Source of the DNA: Euzebya tangerina
Lineage (GTDB): Bacteria; Actinomycetota; Nitriliruptoria; Euzebyales; Euzebyaceae
Reading direction: 5' to 3'
NCBI RefSeq assembly: GCF_003074135.1
Contig: NZ_PPDK01000001.1
Span: 620,001-684,000 of the forward strand
Length of the DNA stretch: 64,000 bases
Part shown: positions 6,996 to 16,308 of the stretch, in pieces
Layout: each line of letters begins with the position of its first letter
Numbering within the stretch: position 1 is the first letter of the stretch
Notes under the pieces: generated by a model
Database searches by the model: none
Seen by the model: the letters and a program-made list of their open reading frames with translations, nothing else
What the model was told of the DNA's origin: nothing
Position numbers and translations under genes: made by a program

Positions 6996-8624
6996 GTGAC
7001 CGACTCCACCTGGTGGCGCCACTCCGTCACCTATCAGATCTACATCCGCAGCTTCGCCGACGGGAACGGGGACGGCCTTGGTGACATCGCCGGGATCCGC
7101 AGCCGACTGCCGTACCTGGAAGAGCTCGGCGTCGACGCCATCTGGATCAACCCCTGGTACCCCTCGCCCATGGCGGACGGCGGGTACGACGTGGCCGACT
7201 ACCGGGCGGTCGAGCCCACCTTCGGCACCATGGCGGAGGCGGAGGCGATGATCGCCGAGGCGCACGAGCACGACATCCGGGTGATGCTGGACGTGGTCCC
7301 GAACCACTCCTCCGACGAGCACCGCTGGTTCGTCGAGGCGGTGGCGGCCGAGCCCGGCTCACCGGAGCGGGATCGCTACTTCTTCCGCGAGGGCACCGGT
7401 CCCGACGGCGCCGAGCCACCCAACAACTGGCTCAGCTTCTTCGGTGGCCCAGCCTGGACGCGGCTGGAGGACGGGTGGTGGTACCTGCACCTGTTCGACG
7501 CGAAGCAACCTGATCTCAACTGGTCGAATCCCGAGGTGTGGGCGGAGTTCGACGACATGTTCCGCTTCTGGTTCGACCGGGACGTGGACGGCTTCCGCAT
7601 CGATGTCGCCCACTCGCTGATGAAGGACTGGGATCTGCCGGACGTCGACGACCCGGTCGCTGCCCCGGACCCCGACTCCCACGACGATCATCCGTACCTC
7701 GACCGCGATCAGGTCCACGACGTCTACCGACGGTGGCGGAAGCTGGCGGACAGCTACGACCCGCCGCGTGTGTTCGTCGCCGAGGCGTGGGTGCCCGACC
7801 CGGTGCGTCTGGCCGACTACGTCCGCAGCGACGAGTTGCACACGACGTTCAACTTCCCGTTCCTGGAGTCGCGCTGGACCGCCGCCGACATGCGAACGGC
7901 CATCGACCGGACCACCGCGGCACTCCGTGATGTGGGCGCGCCCGCCACGTGGGTGCTGTCGAACCACGATGTGGCGCGGACGGTCTCCCGCTACGCCCGT
8001 GAGCAGGCCGATGTCGACGGGCACAACCTGGATTCGATCCTCGGCAAGCCGGCCGACTTCGCGGTCGGGGTTCGTCGTGCCCGAGCGGCAGCGCTGCTGA
8101 TGCTCGGCCTGCCCGGTGCGGTGTACCTCTACCAGGGCGAGGAGTTGGGTCTTCCGGAGGTGGAGGACCTCCCTACGGAGCTGCTCGCCGACCCGACGTG
8201 GGAGCGTTCCGGTCGCGAACTCCGAGGCCGTGACGGCTGTCGGGTCCCCCTGCCGTGGGCCGACGAGACCCCCTCCCTGGGCTTCGGGCCACGCGACGGT
8301 GCGGCGCCCTGGCTGCCGCAGCCCGAGGCCTGGGGTCCGCTGTCCGCGGCCGAGCAGGCGGAGGACCCCGACTCGATGTTGTCGCTGTATCGCGACGCGC
8401 TCCGGATCCGAGGAACGGACGAGCGGTTCTCCGGCGACTCGATGTCCTGGCTTCCGGCCGACGAGCAGGTCCTGCTGTTCTCCCGGACCGACACCCTCGC
8501 ATGTCTGGTGAACTTCGGCCCGGAACCGGTCGACGTGCCAGACGACTGGTCGGTGCTCCTGTCCAGCTCCCCGGTCGTGGATGACGTCGTCCCAGCCGAC
8601 ACGGCGGTGTGGCTCGGCCGCTGA
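6996..8624 (+). CDS. aglA: GH13 alpha-glucosidase / oligo-1,6-glucosidase
   Basis: A 542-residue cytoplasmic glycoside hydrolase of the alpha-amylase clan, with no signal peptide. The conserved regions are present: DVVPNHSSDEH (about 99-109), DGFRIDVAH with nucleophile Asp203, VFVAEAWV with acid/base Glu263, and LSNHDVAR with the transition-state Asp325. The N-terminal WWRHSVTYQIYIRSFADGNGDG motif is typical of alpha-glucosidases and trehalose- or isomaltose-type hydrolases. It would split the imported disaccharide to glucose. The GTG start lies 3 bp after the upstream gene. It ends 12 bp from a convergent gene. Confidence 0.9.
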   Translation: MTDSTWWRHSVTYQIYIRSFADGNGDGLGDIAGIRSRLPYLEELGVDAIWINPWYPSPMADGGYDVADYRAVEPTFGTMAEAEAMIAEAHEHDIRVMLDVVPNHSSDEHRWFVEAVAAEPGSPERDRYFFREGTGPDGAEPPNNWLSFFGGPAWTRLEDGWWYLHLFDAKQPDLNWSNPEVWAEFDDMFRFWFDRDVDGFRIDVAHSLMKDWDLPDVDDPVAAPDPDSHDDHPYLDRDQVHDVYRRWRKLADSYDPPRVFVAEAWVPDPVRLADYVRSDELHTTFNFPFLESRWTAADMRTAIDRTTAALRDVGAPATWVLSNHDVARTVSRYAREQADVDGHNLDSILGKPADFAVGVRRARAAALLMLGLPGAVYLYQGEELGLPEVEDLPTELLADPTWERSGRELRGRDGCRVPLPWADETPSLGFGPRDGAAPWLPQPEAWGPLSAAEQAEDPDSMLSLYRDALRIRGTDERFSGDSMSWLPADEQVLLFSRTDTLACLVNFGPEPVDVPDDWSVLLSSSPVVDDVVPADTAVWLGR

Positions 8625-8636
8625 GTGGGGGCCGGG

Positions 8637-10022
8637 TCAGCGATCTCCTGCGTCGAGGCCGGGCAGCCAGCGCGTGACCTCCGCGCGCACGGGGACGGTG
8701 GCCCGCAGCTGACACAGCACGCCGACGACGCCCAGCCACACCCGGTGCGTGAACAGGTGCTCTGGCGGCATCCGGAGTTGGAGTGCGACGGCGAAGTCGG
8801 GATTCCGAGGGTCACCCAGCCGGCCGAAGTGGGTGCTCAACCACTCGGGCGTGAACGTGAACGTCTCGTGCCGGCTGGGTTCGGTGAACGGGGAGAGGTA
8901 GTCCCGGAGCTTCACGGCATCGACGCGCGAGCCGGGGCTGATGAACCCCTCCCGCTCCAGCGCGTCTCGAAGGTCCGCGTCGATGCCGGTTGTGCCGACG
9001 CCGCGAGCGGAGGACGGGGTGGATCCGGCCTCCTGCAGCAGACGGATGAGCGTGCCAAACGTCGCCGGCATCCCGTCCGGCATGGGCAACGCAGAGCCGA
9101 AGTCCAGCACACCCAGCTGGCCGTCGGGCGTCCAGCGGAAGTTGCCGGGGTGGGGGTCGGTGTGCAGCCAGCCGGAGCGCTCGGGGCCCGAGACGGCGAA
9201 GCGCATATAGGCCAGCGCGGCCGCGTCTCGCGTTGACTGGTCGGCCTGGCCGGGCGACCCGTCCGCCGGGTTGCGGGGAGCGAGGTCGGTGAACGGGGTG
9301 CCATCCAGCCACTCGGTCACCAGCACCCGCTCGGTGGCGTGGACCACCTTGGGTACGATGACGTCGTCGTCGGCGTAGGCGCGGACGAACGCGCGCTGGA
9401 CCGTGGCCTCCCGCCGGTAGTCAAGCTCTTCGGAGAGCCGGTCGCGCATCTCTGCGACCAGTGGCGGGAGGGCCATACCCGGTGCGATCAGGGCGGCGAA
9501 GCGGGTGAACACCGAGACGGCGGCGATGTCGACGCGCAGGGCCTCAGCGATCCCGGGGTACTGGATCTTGACGGCCACGTCGCGGCCATCGTTCCAGCGG
9601 GCTCGATGCACCTGGCCGAGGGAGGCGGCTGCGGCGGCGGCGGTGGAGAACTCGGTGAAGTGCTGGCGCCAGTCCTGGCCGAGCTCGTCGATGAGCGTCG
9701 GCTCCAGATCGGCGAATGGCATGGCCGGGTTGTCGGCCGGCAAGGTCGCCAGCGCCGACTGCCAGGTGGCCTCCGGGTCGGCGGGGAAGAGCGCGTCGAC
9801 GGTCGCCAGGAGTTGGCCGGCCTTGAGTGCCCCGCCCTTGGCCTCGCCCAGGACGCTGCGGGTGCGGTCCGCGCCGCGCCGGCGAAGATCGGCGGTCACC
9901 GCACCAGGGGCTTCGCCCCGCCAGCGTCGGACGGCGCCCTCTGCCGCGTCGCGCAGGGAGCCGAGCGGCAGCCGGCTCAGGCGCGCTATCCGGCCCACTA
10001 CCAGAATGGTTGCACGGGCCAT
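8637..10022 (-). CDS. ABC1/AarF (UbiB) family atypical kinase
   Basis: A 461-residue protein of the ABC1 family. It shows the KxGQ-type helix (GALKAGQLLATVDALFP, about residue 62), the AAAAASLGQVHRA nucleotide loop, the AVKIQYPG lysine, and the catalytic HTDPHPGNF and VLDFGSALP motifs. These atypical kinases or ATPases act on isoprenoid-quinone or lipid homeostasis. The family-typical start region begins with the ATG at 10022; the frame is open upstream but reads as low-complexity Arg/Pro-rich sequence. No strong ribosome site precedes it. It converges with the glucosidase gene. Confidence 0.85.
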   Translation of the reverse strand: MARATILVVGRIARLSRLPLGSLRDAAEGAVRRWRGEAPGAVTADLRRRGADRTRSVLGEAKGGALKAGQLLATVDALFPADPEATWQSALATLPADNPAMPFADLEPTLIDELGQDWRQHFTEFSTAAAAAASLGQVHRARWNDGRDVAVKIQYPGIAEALRVDIAAVSVFTRFAALIAPGMALPPLVAEMRDRLSEELDYRREATVQRAFVRAYADDDVIVPKVVHATERVLVTEWLDGTPFTDLAPRNPADGSPGQADQSTRDAAALAYMRFAVSGPERSGWLHTDPHPGNFRWTPDGQLGVLDFGSALPMPDGMPATFGTLIRLLQEAGSTPSSARGVGTTGIDADLRDALEREGFISPGSRVDAVKLRDYLSPFTEPSRHETFTFTPEWLSTHFGRLGDPRNPDFAVALQLRMPPEHLFTHRVWLGVVGVLCQLRATVPVRAEVTRWLPGLDAGDR

Positions 10023-10087
10023 TCGAGCAAACCGTGCCGTTAGTGCTCGAGCGAGTCGCCCTTCGCCATCATCCCGTGGACCTGCCG

Positions 10088-10942
10088 TCACGCAGCGGGG
10101 TGGTCCTGGTCGGCCGCGCGGTCGCGGTCGGTCGACCGGGCGAGGGCCGGCAGCACCTCGCTGAGGCTGGCATCCACCTTCACGGTGGCCAGGTGGTCCC
10201 CGCGGCTCTGGCCACGGGTGACGATGGCGATGGGCAGTTCGGCCTTGTCGGCTTGGAGCACGAGGCGATAGCCACTCATGACCGTCAGGCTGGACCCGAG
10301 CACCAGCAGGCCGGCCGACTCGGCCAGCAGGGCCGATGCGTGGTCCCGCCGAACGCGTGGCATCGACTCGCCGAAGAAGACGACATCCGGTTTGAGGACC
10401 CCACCGCAGTTCAAGCACGGGGGGACCCGGAAGGTCTCCACCTCGTCGTCGGGCAGGTCGGCGTCGCCGTCCGGTGCGATGGTTGCGCTGCGGGTGTGGA
10501 AGTCCGGGTTCAGCTCCGCCAGTCGCGCCGCGAAGGATCGGCGCGTGGTCAACTGCCCACACGAGGTGCAAATCACCCGGTCGACGCTGCCATGCAGTTC
10601 GACGACGTCCTCGGCGCCAGCCCGCTGGTGCAGCCCATCGACGTTCTGGGTGAGGACCGGCCCGACCAAACCCTCGGTCTGCAGTGCCGCCACGGCGCGG
10701 TGGCCGTCGTTGGGCTCTGCTGCTGCCATCCAGCGGTAGCCGACGTGGCTACGGGCCCAGTACCGCCGTCGGGTGTGCGGCTCGCGCATGAACTCGCGGT
10801 AGCGGATGGAGGGGCGCCTCCGCTGATCCACACCGGAACCCCGGTAGTCGGGGATCCCGGAGTCGGTCGAGATCCCGGCGCCGGACAGGACGGTCCATGG
10901 CCTCGTCCCGGCCACCAGCTGCTCCAGGTCCACGACGCTCAT
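10088..10942 (-). CDS. SIR2 family NAD-dependent protein deacylase
   Basis: A 284-residue sirtuin. NAD-binding motif LSGAGISTDSGIPDYRG lies at about residues 18-34, the catalytic histidine is in TQNVDGLHQRAG (about 96-107), and a four-cysteine zinc site is formed by CTSC and CLNC. GSSLTV in the C-terminal Rossmann half is intact. It would remove acyl groups from lysine side chains using NAD. The insert between the zinc-cysteine pairs is longer than in the minimal class. GGTGGGACG before ATG 10942 supports the start. It lies 49 bp from the dehydrogenase gene on the same strand. Confidence 0.9.
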   Translation of the reverse strand: MSVVDLEQLVAGTRPWTVLSGAGISTDSGIPDYRGSGVDQRRRPSIRYREFMREPHTRRRYWARSHVGYRWMAAAEPNDGHRAVAALQTEGLVGPVLTQNVDGLHQRAGAEDVVELHGSVDRVICTSCGQLTTRRSFAARLAELNPDFHTRSATIAPDGDADLPDDEVETFRVPPCLNCGGVLKPDVVFFGESMPRVRRDHASALLAESAGLLVLGSSLTVMSGYRLVLQADKAELPIAIVTRGQSRGDHLATVKVDASLSEVLPALARSTDRDRAADQDHPAA

Positions 10943-10991
10943 CGACGTCCCACCGTAGCCAGGGACGCCGCACGCCGAACCAGGCCCGTGG

Positions 10992-12419
10992 TCAGAGTGC
11001 GAACCCGGCGACCTTGGTCTCGAGGTACTCCGCCAGGCCCTCGTGGCCACCCTCCCGACCGAGCCCCGAGTCGTTCATCCCACCGAACGGGACGGTGGCC
11101 GAGGTCGGGTTCACGTCGTTGACGCCGATGATCCCGAACTTCAGCCCCTCGACCGCTCGCATGGCCGTCTTCAGATCACTGGTGTACACGTAGGCCGCAA
11201 GGCCATAGTTGGTGTCGTTGGCCGCCTCGATCACCGTGTCCACGTCGTCGTAGGTGATGACGGGCGCAACCGGCCCGAAGGTCTCCTCGCGGTAGATGGC
11301 CATGTCGTCGGTGACGTTGTTGAGGATGGTCGGGGCGTAGAAGTGACCCGCTGCCAGATCACCATCCGTGACCCGTCGACCCCCGACCGGCACCGCGGCA
11401 CCCTTGGCCCGGGCATCCTCCACCTGCGCCTCGACCTTGGCCACGGCGGCCTCGTTGATCAGCGGCCCGACCTTCACCCCATCGGTGGTGCCGACTCCGA
11501 CCGAGATCTTCTCCACGCGCGGGACGATCGTGTCGATGAACGCCTGCTGGGCGGAGTCGTGGACGTAGAGCCGGTTGGGGCTGATGCACGCCTGCCCGGA
11601 GTTGAGGAACTTCAGGGCCGCGGCCCCCTTCGCAGCGTGGACGGGGTCGGCGTCGGGGAAGACGATGAAGGGCGCGTGACCGCCGAGTTCGACCGACACC
11701 CGCTGGAGGTTGGACGCGGCCTTGCCGGCCAGGACCCGCCCCACCGCTGTCGAGCCCGTGAAGGTCAGCTTGCGGACGCGAGGGTCGCCGGTGAAGACGT
11801 CGCCGACGGGCTTCGGGTCGCCCGTGGTCACCAGGTTCACCACACCCGGCGGGAACCCGGCGTCCTCGAAGACGTCGATGACGGCCTGGGCGCACAGCGG
11901 CGTCGCCTCGGCGGGCTTGAGCACCATGGTGCAGCCGGCTGCGAGCGCCGGCCCCATCTTCCTCGTGAGCATCGAGATCGGGTAGTTCCACGGCGTGATG
12001 GCCGCGACGACCCCGACGGGTGCGTGGGTCTGCAGGAACCGTTGGTCGGCTCGTCCACTGGTCAGCCACGCGCCCTCGATGCGGCGGGCCTCCTCGGCGA
12101 ACCACCGGAGGAAGTCGGCGCCGTAGATGACCTCCGCCTTGCTCGCACGGAGGGGCTTGCCCTGCTCGGTCGTCATCAGTCCGGCCAGGTCGTCAGCCCG
12201 GTCGAGCATCAGCTGCCAGGCCGTGTGGAGCAGGTCGGCTCGCGCGAACGGCGGGGTCCCCGCCCAGGCCGTCGCCGCATCAGCGGCCGCGTCGATCGCC
12301 GCGGTGGCGTCAGACGCCGCACCGTCCGGAACGCGACCGATCACCTCGCCCGTGGCTGGGTTCGTCACCTCGAAGGTGTCGCCGGATGCCGCGCTGACTC
12401 GCTCGCCGTTGATGTACAT
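10992..12419 (-). CDS. gabD: Succinate-semialdehyde dehydrogenase, NAD(P) dependent
   Basis: A 475-residue aldehyde dehydrogenase. Diagnostic motifs are ITPWNYPISMLTRKMGPALAAG, the general-base glutamate in VSVELGGHAPFIV, and the catalytic cysteine in NSGQACISPNR. FGGMNDSGLGREGG near the end is characteristic of the GabD branch. It would oxidise succinate semialdehyde to succinate in GABA breakdown; other aldehydes remain possible. The start MYINGERV at 12419 matches family length; an upstream TTG at 12428 is an alternative. It is divergent from the carboxylase gene across 56 bp. Confidence 0.85.
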   Translation of the reverse strand: MYINGERVSAASGDTFEVTNPATGEVIGRVPDGAASDATAAIDAAADAATAWAGTPPFARADLLHTAWQLMLDRADDLAGLMTTEQGKPLRASKAEVIYGADFLRWFAEEARRIEGAWLTSGRADQRFLQTHAPVGVVAAITPWNYPISMLTRKMGPALAAGCTMVLKPAEATPLCAQAVIDVFEDAGFPPGVVNLVTTGDPKPVGDVFTGDPRVRKLTFTGSTAVGRVLAGKAASNLQRVSVELGGHAPFIVFPDADPVHAAKGAAALKFLNSGQACISPNRLYVHDSAQQAFIDTIVPRVEKISVGVGTTDGVKVGPLINEAAVAKVEAQVEDARAKGAAVPVGGRRVTDGDLAAGHFYAPTILNNVTDDMAIYREETFGPVAPVITYDDVDTVIEAANDTNYGLAAYVYTSDLKTAMRAVEGLKFGIIGVNDVNPTSATVPFGGMNDSGLGREGGHEGLAEYLETKVAGFAL

Positions 12420-12475
12420 GGCCTGCAATCTAGTGGCTCCGGCTGTCCTCCGAGCCGGCGGGATAGGTTGTCGCG

Positions 12476-14341
12476 GTGCCCACCGACGTCGTTGCCCCGT
12501 TCGCCGCCACCGTCGCAGAGATCGCCGTCGAGGTGGGTGCCACCGTGGAGGAGGGGCAGACACTGCTGTTCCTCGAGATCATGAAGATGGAGCAGCCGGT
12601 CACGGCCGCGACCGCTGGTGCCGTCGACCGGATCTCGGTGGAGGTCGGTGACACGGTTGAGGCGGGGACCGTTCTGCTGGTCCTCGCGACCCCCGAACCC
12701 TCCGCCCTTGAGTCGGCCGCGCGCCAGGCCGACGATCCGGGGCCACGGGCCGATCCGGGGCCACGGGCCGATCGAGGTACCCGCGGCGACCTCGCCAGGG
12801 TCCACCGGCGACGCGCACAACTGGAGGACCAGGCCAGGCCAGAGGACATGGCCAAGCGACATGGTCGTGGCCACCGCACCGCTCGGGAGAACATCGCCGA
12901 CCTGGTCGATGAGGGCAGCTTCAGCGAGTACGGGGGGCTGGTGATCGCAAGCCAACGCTCCCGACGGTCGCTCGAGGATCTGCAGGAGCGCACCCCGGCG
13001 GACGGCATGATCACCGGCACGGCCACGATCGGCGCCGCGGTCCACGGGGCGGAGCGGTCGCGGGTCGCAGTGGTCGCCTACGACTACACCGTCCTGGCCG
13101 GGACACAGGGCTGGGCCAATCACCGCAAGCTGGACCGCCTGCTGGACCTCGCGGACCGGGAGGCGTTGCCGCTGATCGTCTTCGCGGAGGGCGGCGGGGG
13201 ACGACCGGGCGATGACTACCTCGGCGCCTCGCTGCTCGAGGCGCAGGCGTGGGAGCTGCTGTGCCGTCTGTCGGGCCGGGTGCCCCTGCTCGCCGTCGTG
13301 AACGGTCGGTGCTTCGCCGGCAACGCGGCCCTTGCCGGTGCGTGTGACGTGATCATCGCCACCGTGGGGTCGAGCCTCGGCATGGCCGGACCGGCGATGA
13401 TCGAGGGCGGCGGGCTGGGGTCGGTCCACCCCGACGAGGTCGGGCCCATGCACGTCCAGACCGCCGGAGGTGTCGTGGATGTGCTGGTGGAGGATGAGGC
13501 GGCCGCCGTCGCCGAGGTCAAGCGGCTGCTCGGGTTCTGGCAGGGCCCGATCGATCACGGCCAGGATCCTGGTGCGGGCCCCGACCCCGAGGTGCTGCGC
13601 GACGCGGTTCCGGAGAACCGCAAGCGGGTGTACGACATGCGTGACCTGCTCGACGGGCTGGTGGACCCCGGCTCGATGCTGGAGCTTCGCGGGCCAGTCC
13701 GCGTCGGCGACGGGGCGGGGGGTTCATGGCAGGAGTACGCGCCGGGAATGGCCACCGGCTTCGCGCGCATCCAGGGACAGCCGGTCGGCATCCTCGCCAA
13801 CGTCCCCACCCACCTCGGCGGGGCGATCGATGCCGAGGCTGCCGACAGCGCGACCCGCCACCTCCAGCTCTGCGACAGCTACCGACTGCCGCTGGTCGTG
13901 GTGTGCGACACCCCGGGGTTCATGGTCGGGCCGGACGCCGAGCGTGATGGCGGGGTTCGTCGGTTCTCGCAGATGTTCCTGGCCGGCTCGCGGCTGACCG
14001 TCCCGGTGATCGTCGTCATCGCCCGCAAGGGGTATGGCCTCGGCGCCCAGGCCATGATGGGGGGCCACCTGAACGTCCCCCTCCTCACGGTGGCCTGGCC
14101 GACGGCCGAGCTCGGCCCGATGGGCCTGGAGGGAGCGGTCTCGCTGGGGTACCGGCGCGAGTTGGAGGCGATCGAGGACCCGGTGGCCAGGGCGGCTCGT
14201 GAGGCGGAATTGATCGATGAGGCCTACGCCGCCGCGGGTGGTCTGAACGTCGCCAGCTTCGGCGAGATCGACGACGTGATCGACCCCGCCGACACCCGCC
14301 TGAGGATCGTGCAGGCACTCGCGGCCGCTCGTCCTCGGTAG
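12476..14341 (+). CDS. Biotin carrier domain fused to acyl-CoA carboxyltransferase
   Basis: A 621-residue fusion. Residues 1-75 form a biotinyl domain with LFLEIMKMEQP, Lys37 being the biotinylation site (EIMKM rather than the usual EAMKM). A Pro/Arg-rich linker at about 76-110 is built partly from an exact 18-bp DNA duplication. Residues 110-620 are a carboxyltransferase of the propionyl/acetyl-CoA carboxylase beta type, with GGGRPGDDYLG, GRCFAGNAALAG and the C-half VVVCDTPGFMVG and KGYGLGAQAMMGG. It would transfer carboxyl from its own biotin to an acyl-CoA. No biotin carboxylase is in the window, so the first half-reaction needs a partner from elsewhere. Start is a GTG at 12476. Confidence 0.85.
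   Translation: MPTDVVAPFAATVAEIAVEVGATVEEGQTLLFLEIMKMEQPVTAATAGAVDRISVEVGDTVEAGTVLLVLATPEPSALESAARQADDPGPRADPGPRADRGTRGDLARVHRRRAQLEDQARPEDMAKRHGRGHRTARENIADLVDEGSFSEYGGLVIASQRSRRSLEDLQERTPADGMITGTATIGAAVHGAERSRVAVVAYDYTVLAGTQGWANHRKLDRLLDLADREALPLIVFAEGGGGRPGDDYLGASLLEAQAWELLCRLSGRVPLLAVVNGRCFAGNAALAGACDVIIATVGSSLGMAGPAMIEGGGLGSVHPDEVGPMHVQTAGGVVDVLVEDEAAAVAEVKRLLGFWQGPIDHGQDPGAGPDPEVLRDAVPENRKRVYDMRDLLDGLVDPGSMLELRGPVRVGDGAGGSWQEYAPGMATGFARIQGQPVGILANVPTHLGGAIDAEAADSATRHLQLCDSYRLPLVVVCDTPGFMVGPDAERDGGVRRFSQMFLAGSRLTVPVIVVIARKGYGLGAQAMMGGHLNVPLLTVAWPTAELGPMGLEGAVSLGYRRELEAIEDPVARAAREAELIDEAYAAAGGLNVASFGEIDDVIDPADTRLRIVQALAAARPR
12734..12769 (+). repeat. Tandem 18-bp duplication in the carboxylase linker
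   Basis: The 18-mer GATCCGGGGCCACGGGCC occurs twice back to back, giving duplicated DPGPRA residues in the linker between the biotinyl and carboxyltransferase domains. The phase is kept, so the linker is lengthened by six residues. It looks like a recent slippage event. Confidence 0.85.
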
Positions 14342-14344
14342 ACG

Positions 14345-15154
14345 TCAGGAGAGAGACTCTGCCAGCGCTGTGAGGTCCGCCGCGGCGCCCGTGACCGGGA
14401 AGCCGTGGAAGACGTTGATGGTCGAGACGTCGAACCCACCCAGCTTCGCAACGCTCTGGATGGCCGTCGGGAGGTCATCGGTGAACCGCTCCGAGGGCCC
14501 GGCCAATCTACCGTCGCCCCCGCCCACCAGGGCGTCGCCGGTGTAGAGGACACCGTCGTCCAACACGCTGATGTGGCCCGGCGTGTGGCCCGGGGTCTCG
14601 ATGATGTCCATCCCGAACACCTGGTCGCCGTCCCCGACTGCGACGATCTCACGGCCCGCGTTCATCCGGTCCAGGTCCGCGGCGCCGGCCCAGATGGCCG
14701 CGTCGGGGGCCCGCTCGGCAACGGCAGCCAAGCTGCCCGCGTGGTCGCCGTGCGAGTGGGTGACGACGACGTCGCTGATGCTGGCCCACTCCAGCCCAAG
14801 ACCGGCCAGGACCTCCTCGATCGCGCCGGCCGACCCCTCCACCCCGGTGTCGATGAGCGCGGCCTCACCAGCGCGGCTGACGATGTAGGCGGCGACGAAG
14901 CCCAACTCGACGATGGCACGTTCGGTTCCCGCTGCCGCCGTTGCGGCCGCGCTCGAGCTGTCGGTCGCCTCGGGGACCGGCTCGGACGGGCCGCCCGACT
15001 GGTCGGCACGATCGGGGGAGCCCGCCACCACGGGATCACTCCCGCTCTCGCAGCCGCCGAGGCCCGCGCCGACGACCAGCAGTCCGACGCTGGTGCGCCC
15101 GAGGTCGCGGAGCACGGCACGACGAGAGCGGCGTGATGGGGGTGACGGCGTCAT
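14345..15154 (-). CDS. Tat-exported MBL-fold metallo-hydrolase lipoprotein
   Basis: A 269-residue protein with a twin-arginine-like lipoprotein signal (RRSRRAVLRDLGRTSVGLL, then LGGC at about 34), a Ser/Ala-rich tether to about residue 75, and a metallo-beta-lactamase domain. The metal ligands are VVTHSHGDHAG, the second histidine in ETPGHTPGH and the bridging Asp in YTGDALV. It should be anchored on the outer face of the membrane as a zinc hydrolase, with small thioesters or lactones among possible substrates. It lies 176 bp downstream of the transglutaminase gene on the same strand and converges with the carboxylase, 3 bp apart. Confidence 0.85.
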   Translation of the reverse strand: MTPSPPSRRSRRAVLRDLGRTSVGLLVVGAGLGGCESGSDPVVAGSPDRADQSGGPSEPVPEATDSSSAAATAAAGTERAIVELGFVAAYIVSRAGEAALIDTGVEGSAGAIEEVLAGLGLEWASISDVVVTHSHGDHAGSLAAVAERAPDAAIWAGAADLDRMNAGREIVAVGDGDQVFGMDIIETPGHTPGHISVLDDGVLYTGDALVGGGDGRLAGPSERFTDDLPTAIQSVAKLGGFDVSTINVFHGFPVTGAAADLTALAESLS

Positions 15155-15330
15155 CGGTCGAGTCCTCGCACGATTGACTCAACGACGCGACCCGCCCGAT
15201 CAGTTCCCGCTGCTCGAAGAGGGCTGCACGAACGGGGGTTTCGCCGTACGGAGTGGGAATTGACACAGCGTGAGCAGCCGGTCTCAACGGGTGAGGCCGA
15301 GCGGGCACAACGCCACGCCCAGCCGGACTC

Positions 15331-16308
15331 CTACTGCTGAGCTCCCTGCACCGCGGGCCCCGGCCCCACGGTGCCAACCGGCTGCTGCAGCGGGCTGCCT
15401 CCTCCGACCCGCCGCACATCAACCGACACCTCGAGCGACGTCGTCTCCCCTTCGGTGAAGATCACACCCTTGAGTGGCGCGACATCGCCGTAGTCCCGGC
15501 CCCACGCCGTGGTGATGTACCGGTCGGTGACGAACTGGTCGTTGGTCGGGTCGACGTCCACCCACCCGATCTGGGGCACGTAGACCGACACCCAGGCGTG
15601 GCTGACGTCAGCACCCTGCAACTTGGGCTGGCCAGGCGGCGGGTCGGTCTCCAGGTAGCCGCTCACGTACCGGGCGGCCAAACCCATCGCTCGCAGCCCG
15701 GCGATCGTCAGGTGTGCGAAGTCCTGGCACACCCCGGCTCGTCTCGCCAGGACCTCGTCCACCGGTGTGCCGACCGTCGTCGCCCCGGCGTTGAACTCGA
15801 AGTCGGCGTGGATCCGGCTGGAGAACTCGGCGACGGCGTCGAGGATGGGTCGTCCGGGCTCGAAGGACGGCCACGCGTAGGCCGCCGCCGCAGCCGTCGT
15901 CATCGCCTGCGGTGAGTCGAGCAGGAAGTCCGCCACGCCATGCAAGCCGGTTCGGGACGTGGCGAACGCCGCGTCGCGCAGCAGGTCCCGGACGGCCTCC
16001 CAGGGCTGCGCCACCAGCAACTGCTCGGAGGGGTGCTGGCCGGCCGCCACCCGACCGCGAACCTCGACGGTGCTGGTCGCGGTGACCGTCAGGTCACGAT
16101 GGCCTTCCTGCAGCACGAAGTGGGTCACTCGGTTGCCGAAGTAGTCCGCGCGGTCGACGCGCTCGGCCGGCTCGGGCGTGATGAGGAGTTCGGCCCCGAG
16201 CACTCGCTGACCGGGCAACTCGCGGGGCAGCAGGTGAGCTTCGCCATAGCTGGACGACACCTCCGACTCGTAGTCGTAGGCCGTGTGGTGGGTCACCTGG
16301 AAGCGCAT
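15331..16308 (-). CDS. Transglutaminase-like cysteine peptidase, BTLCP/TgpA-type
   Basis: A 325-residue cytoplasmic protein: an N-terminal beta-rich region (to about residue 90; FQVTHHTAYDYESEV is the usual opening of this group) and a transglutaminase core with the triad Cys194 (AGVCQDFAHL), His237 (SHAWV) and Asp253 (DVDPTND). Proteins of this type are encoded beside ATP-grasp and alpha-E proteins and are thought to cut or make isopeptide or amide bonds. The ATG overlaps the upstream ATP-grasp stop (TGATG), giving translational coupling; a GTG one codon earlier is an alternative. The C-terminus is a Gly/Pro/Gln-rich tail. Confidence 0.85.
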   Translation of the reverse strand: MRFQVTHHTAYDYESEVSSSYGEAHLLPRELPGQRVLGAELLITPEPAERVDRADYFGNRVTHFVLQEGHRDLTVTATSTVEVRGRVAAGQHPSEQLLVAQPWEAVRDLLRDAAFATSRTGLHGVADFLLDSPQAMTTAAAAAYAWPSFEPGRPILDAVAEFSSRIHADFEFNAGATTVGTPVDEVLARRAGVCQDFAHLTIAGLRAMGLAARYVSGYLETDPPPGQPKLQGADVSHAWVSVYVPQIGWVDVDPTNDQFVTDRYITTAWGRDYGDVAPLKGVIFTEGETTSLEVSVDVRRVGGGSPLQQPVGTVGPGPAVQGAQQ

